From contig JAULYE010000155.1 of NCBI GenBank assembly GCA_032118015.1, positions 1 to 8,150 on the forward strand: a stretch of DNA of 8,150 nt, given 5' to 3'. The stretch comes from Casp-actino8 sp032118015 (GTDB lineage Bacteria > Actinomycetota > Acidimicrobiia > Acidimicrobiales > Ilumatobacteraceae). The position numbers were made by a program, and so were the translations under genes. Below the pieces are notes generated by a model. That model searched no databases. It worked only from the letters and a program-made list of their open reading frames with translations, and had not been told where the DNA came from. Within the stretch, counting starts at the first letter, position 1. Each line of letters begins with the position of its first letter. Below, piece after piece: positions 1 through 6,062 of this stretch.

Positions 1-1617
1 CGTCTCTCGGGCGATGACCTTGCCGCCGATGGCAGCCTGGATCGGCACGTCGAACATCTGGCGCGGAATGAGCTCCCGGAGTTTCTCGCACATCCTGCGG
101 CCATAGTCGAAAGACTTGTCACGGTGCACGATCATCGAGAAAGCATCGGCCACGATTCCGTTGAGCATCAGATCTACCTTGACGAGATTGCTGCGCTGAT
201 ACCCGGCCAACTCGTAGTCGAGGCTTGCATATCCCTGAGTTCGACTCTTCATCTGATCGAAGAAGTCCACAACGACTTCCGCCAGCGGAATCGAATAGTG
301 CAGTTCGACGCGCTCCGGCGAGAGATATTCGATCTTGGACATGTCCCCGCGACGTGACTGGCACAACTCCATCAACGCGCCCGTGTAATCCTTCGGCGTG
401 ATGATGCTGACCCGGAAGTACGGCTCTTCGATGTAGTCGATGTTCTGTGCTGGCGGAAGGTCTGCCGGATTGTCGACGATCTCCATTTCGCCATTGGTCT
501 TCATGACGCGGTACTCGACGCTGGGAGCAGTGGCAATCAGAGCAAGTCCGAATTCGCGCTCCAGACGCTCCTTGACGATCTCCATGTGCAACAGCCCGAG
601 GAACCCGCAGCGGAAGCCGAATCCGAGCGCTCCAGATGTCTCCGGTTCGTACGTGATGCTCGCATCGTTCAACTTCAGCTTTTCGAGACTCTCGCGCAAG
701 TTCTCGAAGTCGTCACCGTCGATCGGATACAAACCGCAAAAGACCATCGGCTTGGGATCGCGATATCCAGGTAACGCCTCTGTCGCCGATCCACTGACCG
801 TCGTCACCGTTTCACCAGAGCGCGCCTCTGCGACATCCTTGATGCCGGCGATGAGATATCCGACCTCGCCAGGTCCGAGTTCTGCAACGGGAGTCGGTAC
901 CGGCTTGCGTACTCCGATTTCGATCGCCTCGTGCTGCGCACGCGCTTGCATGAATTGCAGGCGCGCTCCGGACGTCATCCGACCGTTCATGACGCGAATC
1001 GATGACACCACACCGCGGTACTGGTCGTATTGGCTGTCGAAGATCAGGGCCTGAAGGGGCGCATCCGGATCACCCTTGGGTGCAGGAATGCGTTCGCACA
1101 CCGCGTCGAGAAGATCGGGAACACCGACGCCGGTCTTGGCTGAGATACGCAGGATCTCGTTGGATTTGATGCCGAGAACGTTTTCGATCTCCTTGGCATA
1201 GCGATCCGGATCAGCTGCAGGAAGATCGATCTTGTTGAGAGCGGCCACGATCTCGAGGTCGTTCTCGAGGGCCAGATAGCAGTTGGCCAAAGTCTGGGCT
1301 TCGATTCCCTGAGCGGCATCGACCACGAGAACGACGCCTTCACAGGCGGCCAGCGATCGGCTCACTTCGTATCCGAAGTCCACGTGACCGGGGGTGTCGA
1401 TCAGGTGCAGCGTGTGCCCTTTCCACTCCACTCGTACGTTCTGAGCCTTGATCGTGATCCCGCGTTCCCGCTCCAAGTCCATCGAATCGAGGTATTGGGC
1501 ACGCATGTCACGAGCTTCGACCGCATTGGTCAATTCGAGAATGCGATCCGACAGGGTCGACTTGCCATGGTCGATATGGGCAATGATCGAAAAATTGCGA
1601 ATGAGCGAGAGGTCCAT
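1..1617 (-). CDS. lepA: Elongation factor 4 (LepA), 3' end outside the window
   Basis: This is the ribosome-bound GTPase EF4/LepA, a cytoplasmic translation factor that acts on stalled or maturing ribosomes. The 539 visible residues start at ATG 1617 with MDLSLIRNF. They carry every GTPase motif: AHIDHGKS (13-20), RGIT (52-55), DTPGH (74-78), NKID (128-131) and SAK (159-161). Further on are the EF-G-like domains, with the LepA-typical GFGFRCGFLGLLHMEI stretch and then the LepA-specific C-terminal domain reading HRDKSFDYGRRM and GGKVIARET. Family members are about 600 residues, so roughly 60 residues lie beyond the left edge. No in-frame start lies just upstream of ATG 1617. A GGAGGG is present about 14 bases before it, which is rather far for a ribosome binding site. 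The gene is divergent from rpsT across 161 bases. Family identity is essentially certain; the exact start is very likely. Confidence 0.97.
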   Translation of the reverse strand, partial: MDLSLIRNFSIIAHIDHGKSTLSDRILELTNAVEARDMRAQYLDSMDLERERGITIKAQNVRVEWKGHTLHLIDTPGHVDFGYEVSRSLAACEGVVLVVDAAQGIEAQTLANCYLALENDLEIVAALNKIDLPAADPDRYAKEIENVLGIKSNEILRISAKTGVGVPDLLDAVCERIPAPKGDPDAPLQALIFDSQYDQYRGVVSSIRVMNGRMTSGARLQFMQARAQHEAIEIGVRKPVPTPVAELGPGEVGYLIAGIKDVAEARSGETVTTVSGSATEALPGYRDPKPMVFCGLYPIDGDDFENLRESLEKLKLNDASITYEPETSGALGFGFRCGFLGLLHMEIVKERLEREFGLALIATAPSVEYRVMKTNGEMEIVDNPADLPPAQNIDYIEEPYFRVSIITPKDYTGALMELCQSRRGDMSKIEYLSPERVELHYSIPLAEVVVDFFDQMKSRTQGYASLDYELAGYQRSNLVKVDLMLNGIVADAFSMIVHRDKSFDYGRRMCEKLRELIPRQMFDVPIQAAIGGKVIARET

Positions 1618-1650
1618 GGCGTCAGGGTCGACCCTCCGGTGTCCGAAAGT

Positions 1651-1691
1651 GATCCAAAGGGGTCGGTTCACCTTACCGTGCGCCTTGGATC
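1651..1691. repeat. Inverted repeat in the lepA/rpsT divergent spacer
   Basis: GATCCAA at 1651-1657 is repeated in inverted form as TTGGATC at 1685-1691. Adjacent partly matching bases (AGGGG on the left, CCCCT on the right) extend the symmetry imperfectly. The spacer between the arms is 27 bases. It could be a transcription-factor site or a hairpin in the lepA leader RNA, or it could be chance. No function can be assigned from sequence alone. Confidence 0.3.
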
Positions 1692-1718
1692 CCCTCGTGC
1701 AGGGACATGGTTCCCGGG

Positions 1719-1747
1719 TTGGGACGACAACTCACTACTGGTACTCT
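1719..1747 (+). promoter_or_regulatory. Candidate sigma70-type promoter of rpsT
   Basis: A -35-like TTGGGA (1719-1724) is followed after exactly 17 bases by a -10-like TACTCT (1742-1747). A TG at 1739-1740 gives an extended -10 (TGgTACTCT). Transcription would begin near 1754, leaving a short leader of about 25 bases before the rpsT start. The -35 matches consensus at 4 of 6 positions and the -10 at 3 of 6, in line with the loose actinobacterial -10 (TAnnnT). This is a prediction by eye. Confidence 0.45.
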
Positions 1748-1767
1748 TGGCGAGCACTTTCGATCGC

Positions 1768-1773
1768 AAGAGG
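1768..1773 (+). promoter_or_regulatory. Ribosome binding site of rpsT
   Basis: AAGAGG lies 5 bases before the GTG at 1779. It decides the start, because an open frame continues upstream to an ATG at 1707 that has no such site and would add 24 residues unlike S20. Confidence 0.7.
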
Positions 1774-1778
1774 TTCCC

Positions 1779-2033
1779 GTGGCAAACATCAAGAGTCAAA
1801 AGAAGCGCATCCTCACGAATGCCAAGCGCGAAGAGCGCAACAAGGCTGTCAAGAGTGAGTTGAAGACGCGTGTCAAGACGGCTCATGCCGCCACCGGTTC
1901 ACCCGACAGCGCCGAAAGTGTCCGCGTGGCCGTCAAGCGTCTCGACATGGCTGCTGCGAAGGGCATCATTCACAAGAACACGGCAGCCCGTCGAAAGAGC
2001 CGGCTGATGAAGAAGGTCAATTCCGCCGGCTGA
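1779..2033 (+). CDS. rpsT: 30S ribosomal protein S20
   Basis: This is primary 16S rRNA-binding protein S20 of the small ribosomal subunit. The 84-residue product starts at GTG with (M)ANIKSQKKRIL, the hallmark S20 N-terminus. It continues as a lysine- and arginine-rich helical protein with NAKREERNKAVKSELKT and ends with the family motif HKNTAARRKSRLMKK. Length matches the usual 82-90 residues. The GTG start at 1779 is chosen because it gives the conserved N-terminus and has AAGAGG five bases upstream. The gene is divergent from lepA, a common actinobacterial arrangement, and its last 17 bases overlap the end of holA on the other strand. It probably has its own promoter at 1719-1747. Confidence 0.97.
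   Translation: MANIKSQKKRILTNAKREERNKAVKSELKTRVKTAHAATGSPDSAESVRVAVKRLDMAAAKGIIHKNTAARRKSRLMKKVNSAG
1998..2031. terminator. Weak GC-rich hairpin at the rpsT/holA convergent ends
   Basis: AGCCGGC (1998-2004) can pair with GCCGGCT (2025-2031), giving a 7-bp GC-rich stem with a 20-base loop. It sits at the 3' ends of both rpsT and holA. No T-tract follows on the rpsT strand. On the holA strand a short CTCTTT follows. It could act as a weak bidirectional terminator, but because it lies inside coding sequence on both strands it may be coincidental. Confidence 0.2.
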
Positions 2034-2985
2034 CCTTGGTCATCCGTGCGAGGCGCGCAAGTCGTGCCACGAGAACATCCATGACGATCTGTTCGTCCAG
2101 CCCAGTCCCGCCTCGGAGATCGAAGTCGGCAGCGGCAAGAAGCTCGAATGCCTTGCGCACGCCCTCTGTCCCGAGTGAGCGATACGCCTTCAAAGCCTTC
2201 TCAGCAGGGTAACCCTTCACCCCGAGCAACACCTCGGCATCCTCTCGACTCTCCACTCGAGCACCATCGAGCCGCGCAATCCGCGCAATGTGAGAGTGCA
2301 ACTGCGCCATGATCTGCAACGGATGTCGCTCACCGGCATCAGTCAACCGCCGAACGGTGATGACGGCCTTGCGAGTGTCGCCAGCGTCGATGGCGTCGGT
2401 CAGATCCCATGGCTTCACGTCTCCGCGGCCGCCGAGAAATGGACTGAGCATCTCAGATGTGATCCGAGTCTTGCCGTATGCGACTTTGAGCGCATCGGCC
2501 AAACGCGGCCAACGGGCCACATCCTCTCCGAGCCATTCGGCCACGAGCGTTGCCGCAGCCGCATCGAAGTCCACGTCGTGTGCGGCGATCTGAGTGTTCC
2601 ACCAGTCGCGTCGATCGCCCAACCTTGTCGGAGGTGAAGGGTCGACGACGATGCCACCGGCCTTCTTCACAGCTGTGGTCAGTTTCGGACTGATCGCCCC
2701 ACTTCCCCACTCGAGCAAAAGATCAACATCGTCAGGGGTCGTCTCGAGAAAATCGATGAGGATGCCGAGGTCCCCTTTGTGCTGCGCAACATTGCGCGCG
2801 ACGACGACACGTTTGTCGCCCATGAAAGGCGGTGTTTTCGCCGATTCGATGACAGCCGCCAGAACGTATTCTCCGTCGAACTCCTCCAGCACCATCGAAC
2901 GATCCTCAGTACCGACACTTGCCTTCATCTGCGACATCACAGCATCACCGACGAGAACGGAGTCCGACCCTTTGAACACGTACAC
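2017..2985 (-). CDS. holA: DNA polymerase III delta subunit (clamp loader)
   Basis: HolA is the delta subunit of the clamp-loader complex, which opens the beta sliding clamp and loads it onto primed DNA. The 322-residue product begins YVFKGSDSVLVGDAV, resembling the family N-terminus. It contains TPPFMGDKRVVVARNV (51-66), typical of the AAA+-like domain, and then the helical C-terminal part DAIDAGDTRKAV (197-208) and HPLQIMAQLHSHIARI (221-236). Delta lacks a catalytic P-loop, and none is seen. Length is normal for the family. Two nearby GTG codons could start it. The one at 2985 is preferred because GGAGGG lies 6 bases upstream, whereas GTG 2991 directly abuts that site. The gene follows comEC on the same strand after 59 bases, the usual actinobacterial neighbourhood, and overlaps the end of rpsT by 17 bases. 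Confidence 0.9.
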   Translation of the reverse strand: MYVFKGSDSVLVGDAVMSQMKASVGTEDRSMVLEEFDGEYVLAAVIESAKTPPFMGDKRVVVARNVAQHKGDLGILIDFLETTPDDVDLLLEWGSGAISPKLTTAVKKAGGIVVDPSPPTRLGDRRDWWNTQIAAHDVDFDAAAATLVAEWLGEDVARWPRLADALKVAYGKTRITSEMLSPFLGGRGDVKPWDLTDAIDAGDTRKAVITVRRLTDAGERHPLQIMAQLHSHIARIARLDGARVESREDAEVLLGVKGYPAEKALKAYRSLGTEGVRKAFELLAAADFDLRGGTGLDEQIVMDVLVARLARLARMTKVSRRN

Positions 2986-2991
2986 GGTCAC

Positions 2992-2997
2992 CCCTCC
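2992..2997 (-). promoter_or_regulatory. Ribosome binding site deciding the holA start
   Basis: GGAGGG on the minus strand lies directly against GTG 2991 but 6 bases before GTG 2985. Spacing favours 2985 as the true start, shortening the protein by two residues. Confidence 0.6.
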
Positions 2998-3044
2998 AGA
3001 CTCTCACAGACGTGACTCGTGCACCTATCCATCATGAACGTCCA

Positions 3045-4638
3045 TCACGACTGTCCGGCTCGCCTCGATGTGCGGAGAGACCCGATGAGAGCCCGTCCCG
3101 CTGCTGCGACCAAGCCGACCGACACGATCACATCGACTGCACCAGGAGGATCGAGCCGCGAGCCAACCAGTGCCACCTGATCGACCCACCCGACGGCGAT
3201 CCCAATTGGCCACATCAGAATCGAGCCCACTGCGCGGGGCAGCACTCCGGACACGAGTGCGAGTGGCATACCCATGAGCATCACCAGTCCGGCTACNNNN
3301 NNNNNNTACTGGCGTCGCCAGCAAGTTGCATGGCACAGCCAGAGCGCTCGGCCAACCGAAGATCACCACAACCACACCGAGGACTCCGGTTTGCGCGGCG
3401 ATCGTCGGAGCCATCCACGAACGTGCCCACTGCGGCCACCGTTGCAGAGATCTGGTGATCGCCGGAGTCAACACGATCAAGCCCACACACCCCGACACCG
3501 AGAGCCACCAGCCGATCGACCAGATGAGAAATGGATCGACGAGACTCACCACGACCACCGTGGTGCACAATGCCAACCATGACGACACGGGTCGACCGGC
3601 TGCGACCATCACCGCTGAGATGCCGGCCATCGTCACCGCACGGACGACAGACGGCTCGAGACGGGTCAGAATTGCGAACCAGGCGAGGATGGTGACAGTG
3701 ACACCGACACGTGTCGGCCGACGCATCCGAGAGAGAAGCGGCCCTGCCATCGTCAATACGAAAACGACGTTCTGACCTGATACCGCTGTCAGATGGGCCA
3801 AGCCACTCTCGCGGAATCGTGCGGTCATTTCAGGCGGCTGAGCTGAGTCGTCTCCGTAGACGAGTCCCGTGAAAAGTGATGCGCGGTCATCGGAGAGATG
3901 TTCTGCTCCGGCGCGCAGCAAACTGCGCACCCGATTGGCCGCCCGCACGAGGGGCGGGGTTCTCTGCTCTGAGCCAGTCAACGAGCGAACGTCGATCACA
4001 TCGAATCTGCCGACGACGTGGCGCACATACGATCTGCGCGCGAAGTCGGAGTCGAATGCTCTTCGGGTTCCCTCCACCGTAACGAGATCACTCGAGCGCA
4101 ACATCTGGATTCGATACCGCAGAGAACCGAACACCCATGTCTCAAAGCGTTGACCTTCGATTTCAACGACGACACGTCGTCCCTGTCCCTGTACCCGTGA
4201 ATCTCCGATGACTCGCGCTTCACCGATGTACGGACCGGTCCGCACGTTCTCCACTGCTCTCCATTCGACCGAACTGCGACTCGCGGCACCTCCGGCGACA
4301 ATGACGCAGCCCACACACAGAGCAAGTAGGCGATGTGTGGACGGACTTTTCGTTCCAACGGGCGCGAGATTGGCGTCTCGGCGCTCTCGTCCACGTTCGA
4401 TACATCCGTGTTGCCTGGCAAACCTCACGACACGACTGACTGCAAGGAGTCCCGTGACTATGGCAATGACACGCTGTATGGACCAGCCTGGTTCGATCGA
4501 TACCCCGTCGATCCGGATTTCTCCGATCCAGACTCCCATCACTGCTGAGACGGCGAATGAAGCCGCCCAGATCGCAGGTCTCGACCCTGTGCCCCCCGTA
4601 CGGCGCGAACCTGAGGCAATCACTTCATCGGACGTCAT
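3045..4638 (-). CDS. comEC: ComEC DNA-uptake channel, interrupted by an N-gap
   Basis: ComEC is the polytopic inner-membrane channel that passes single-stranded DNA into the cytoplasm during natural transformation. Residues 1-444 lie before the gap. They include an N-terminal hydrophobic segment (about 22-40), a soluble DUF4131-like stretch (about 120-215), and the Competence domain from about 250. That domain shows GLAHLTAVSGQNV (279-291), PSVVRA (329-334) and DPF (368-370), with several membrane helices. After 10 Ns the frame appears shifted, but the other frame (3296 down to TGA 3045-3047) reads VAGLVMLMGMPLALVSG and more helices. Joined, the protein is about 526 residues. It ends without the metallo-beta-lactamase domain found in long ComEC forms. 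Start ATG 4638 has no clear ribosome binding site, so it is less certain. The break is most likely an assembly artefact, not a real frameshift. Confidence 0.92.
3297..3306. other. Run of 10 Ns (assembly gap) inside comEC
   Basis: Ten ambiguous bases, probably a fixed-size placeholder. Both flanks end in the same trinucleotide (TAC at 3294-3296 and again at 3307-3309 on the plus strand), which reads as a valine codon on each side in comEC. The frames on the two sides agree only if the true gap is a multiple of three bases. Zero, or an overlap of three, both fit and give TPVVAGL or TPVAGL. Confidence 0.95.
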
Positions 4639-4655
4639 CGCTGTCGTGTTCGGGC

Positions 4656-4659
4656 GGAG
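4656..4659 (+). promoter_or_regulatory. Possible ribosome binding site of the membrane-protein gene
   Basis: GGAG lies 8 bases before GTG 4668, and it is the only plausible Shine-Dalgarno match near the candidate starts. The ATG codons at 4686, 4698 and 4722 have none nearby. Confidence 0.4.
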
Positions 4660-4667
4660 AACACAGT

Positions 4668-5279
4668 GTGCCGTCGATCACGATTATGTTGGTCTCGATG
4701 TCTCGGGCCAGCAGATCGCGCATGGGTGGGGGCGAACCCGTACAGCCCTCCAGTGGTTCCTCTCCCTCGCCACGCCCTGCGTCTGGCGTCCGCCGACAAC
4801 AGCAACCTCCACCGCGAACCAAGCCAGCTGAACCCGCACGAGCAGTTCCTTGTGCTGTCGCCACTTCCGTGGTACCCGACGGCATCGGCTACCACTCACG
4901 CGTCGTCGGCTCATACGGCGCACTCGTGGCCCTTGGACCGATGATTGCCTTCGGTCTGATGAGCATGCTCGTCCTTGCAGGTTCGCAGTCCAGTGTGCGC
5001 GGTGTCATCGGGTTCGCTCTCGCCGTGTTTGCGTGCCCGACCTTGCCGCTGTTCGGGTTCCCCTTGTCGACAGGTGGCGGCAGATGGCTCGCCGTGATCG
5101 CCTCCAGTGCAGTGGTGTGGGCTGCACTTGGACATCTCGCGGCGCGGCGTTCGACGAGTCGTGCCGTCGCTGGATGGCCCGAGTGGCGACGTGAGTGGTT
5201 ACGTCTTGCGATTGGAGTCTGGGTTGGGGCGTTCATCGGATTCGCCATAGCTGCAGTCGTGTTCACGGTCGATTTCTGA
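4668..5279 (+). CDS. Unrecognised membrane protein with four predicted helices
   Basis: I do not recognise this family. From GTG 4668 the product is 203 residues. The first ~75 are polar and proline-rich (GEPVQPSSGSSPSPRP, then QQQPPPRTKPAEPA), likely disordered and cytoplasmic. Four hydrophobic segments follow at about 84-104, 112-132, 140-160 and 178-201. The third and fourth are separated by an Arg/Trp-rich loop (RRSTSRAVAGWPEWRREW). No catalytic or binding motif is evident. The start is uncertain: GTG 4668 has a GGAG at good spacing, but ATG 4722 (MGGGEPVQ) would also give a sensible protein. The frame is open back to about 4557, but that part overlaps comEC. The gene runs opposite to its neighbours, between comEA and comEC, starting 29 bases from the comEC start and ending 40 bases before the comEA stop. 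A role tied to DNA uptake is only guilt by location. Confidence 0.7.
   Translation: MPSITIMLVSMSRASRSRMGGGEPVQPSSGSSPSPRPASGVRRQQQPPPRTKPAEPARAVPCAVATSVVPDGIGYHSRVVGSYGALVALGPMIAFGLMSMLVLAGSQSSVRGVIGFALAVFACPTLPLFGFPLSTGGGRWLAVIASSAVVWAALGHLAARRSTSRAVAGWPEWRREWLRLAIGVWVGAFIGFAIAAVVFTVDF
4683..4688 (-). promoter_or_regulatory. Possible -10 element for comEC
   Basis: CATAAT on the minus strand matches the TATAAT consensus at 5 of 6 positions and lies 44 bases before the comEC ATG. The -35 region 17 bases upstream (CTGGCC) is poor. It would give comEC its own transcript start inside the beginning of the opposite-strand gene. Confidence 0.25.
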
Positions 5280-5320
5280 ATCACCAACGAACACCAATCC
5301 TTTTCATGTCGCTCTTTTTT
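5261..5320 (+). terminator. Candidate terminator of the membrane-protein gene
   Basis: An interrupted hairpin overlaps the stop codon. GTTC (5261-5264), GGT (5267-5269) and GATT (5271-5274) pair with AATC (5279-5282), ACC (5283-5285) and GAAC (5289-5292) around a TCTG loop. T-tracts follow at 5301-5304 and 5315-5320. The stem has a bulge and an internal loop, and the T-runs are 8 or more bases away, so this is a weak call. The 40-base gap to comEA holds nothing else I can identify. Confidence 0.3.
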
Positions 5321-6036
5321 CACACCGTGACCAAGTCTTTGATCGCCTCGAACTTGGCGGGGCCGATTCCGGGAACCTCGAGCAGATCCGATGGCGACAC
5401 GAACGGCCCGAACTTGTCGCGGTGGCCGATGATGGCAGCCGCTGTGCTCGGTCCGACACCCGGTAACGCTTCGAGGTCCGACGTACTTCCCGTATTGATG
5501 TTCACCGGAAACGTGTCCTGATCACCCTCAGAGGAGATTCCGATACGTCCAGCAGCCGGAGCGAGGTTCACCTCCCCGACAGCGGGTACGTAGATCTGAT
5601 CGCCATCCCTCACGAGTAGAGCCAGATTGATGGTGTTGAGATCAGCGATGGGCTGGGCTCCACCCGCTGCACGAATCGCGTCGACGATGCGCTGACCTGT
5701 GTCGAGTGCGTACACACCGGGTGTGTAGACGTGTCCGGCAACATGCACCACAACCTGATCTGGCACAGAGGACGAATCGGGTATTCGTTCCGCGCCCTCT
5801 GGAACCGTCGTCGCGTATTCGATCTCGGTTTCCACCGGAGGAGGTGGTGTGCGCAACAGCAGGTACCCACCGATGCCGATCAACGGAACTGTCACCACTG
5901 CGGTGAAGATCCGCCCTGCTCCCATCCATCGCAGGAGTTCACGAACTTGCTGTACCCGTACCTGAAGTGCACCACGGGACTCATCAGTCATGGGAATCGT
6001 CTCGTCCGGGGGCACGATCGGACGCCACTCGTCCAT
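5320..6036 (-). CDS. comEA: ComEA-type membrane-anchored DNA receptor
   Basis: ComEA binds incoming double-stranded DNA outside the membrane and hands it to ComEC. The 238-residue product has, in order: a cytoplasmic N-terminus (1-40); one membrane helix (about 42-61); a proline-rich linker; an SLBB domain (about 95-151, VVVHVAGHVYTPGVY to GDQIYVP); and a C-terminal double helix-hairpin-helix DNA-binding domain (178-238). The last has VNINTGSTSDLEALPGVGPS and a second hairpin, VPGIGPAKF (221-229). This is the standard ComEA architecture and length. The start at ATG 6036 is chosen because AGGAG lies 10 bases upstream (6047-6051). An open frame reaches back to 6093, but that would overlap glpD by 31 bases and has no binding site. 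It follows glpD after 26 bases, suggesting co-transcription. comEC lies downstream on the same strand but beyond an opposite-strand gene. Confidence 0.94.
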   Translation of the reverse strand: MDEWRPIVPPDETIPMTDESRGALQVRVQQVRELLRWMGAGRIFTAVVTVPLIGIGGYLLLRTPPPPVETEIEYATTVPEGAERIPDSSSVPDQVVVHVAGHVYTPGVYALDTGQRIVDAIRAAGGAQPIADLNTINLALLVRDGDQIYVPAVGEVNLAPAAGRIGISSEGDQDTFPVNINTGSTSDLEALPGVGPSTAAAIIGHRDKFGPFVSPSDLLEVPGIGPAKFEAIKDLVTV

Positions 6037-6062
6037 CGTCTGGTCACTCCTGAAAGTCAGCG

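Noticed and set aside
440..1054. A 204-codon plus-strand open frame within lepA
   Set aside because: The opposite strand is unambiguous LepA; this translation is Ser/Arg/Pro-rich and not protein-like.
1670..1677. TAAGGT on the minus strand as a -10 element for lepA
   Set aside because: The match is only 3 of 6, and no -35-like sequence lies 16-18 bases upstream.
1707..1778. A 24-residue N-terminal extension of S20 from ATG 1707
   Set aside because: S20 begins (M)ANIKSQKKR at GTG 1779, which has its own AAGAGG site; the extension would also lie across the predicted promoter.
2031..2042. Palindrome TGACCTTGGTCA at the rpsT stop as a terminator
   Set aside because: The loop would be only two bases and no T-tract follows; it is probably incidental, or at most a protein site.
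3025..3296. The literal continuation of the comEC frame past the N-gap
   Set aside because: The tail is hydrophilic and Arg/Ser-rich, unlike ComEC, while the other frame gives membrane helices and ends in a stop just before holA.
4889..5323. A 144-codon minus-strand open frame opposite the membrane-protein gene
   Set aside because: Its translation is polar, low-complexity and lacks domains, while the plus strand gives four clean hydrophobic segments.
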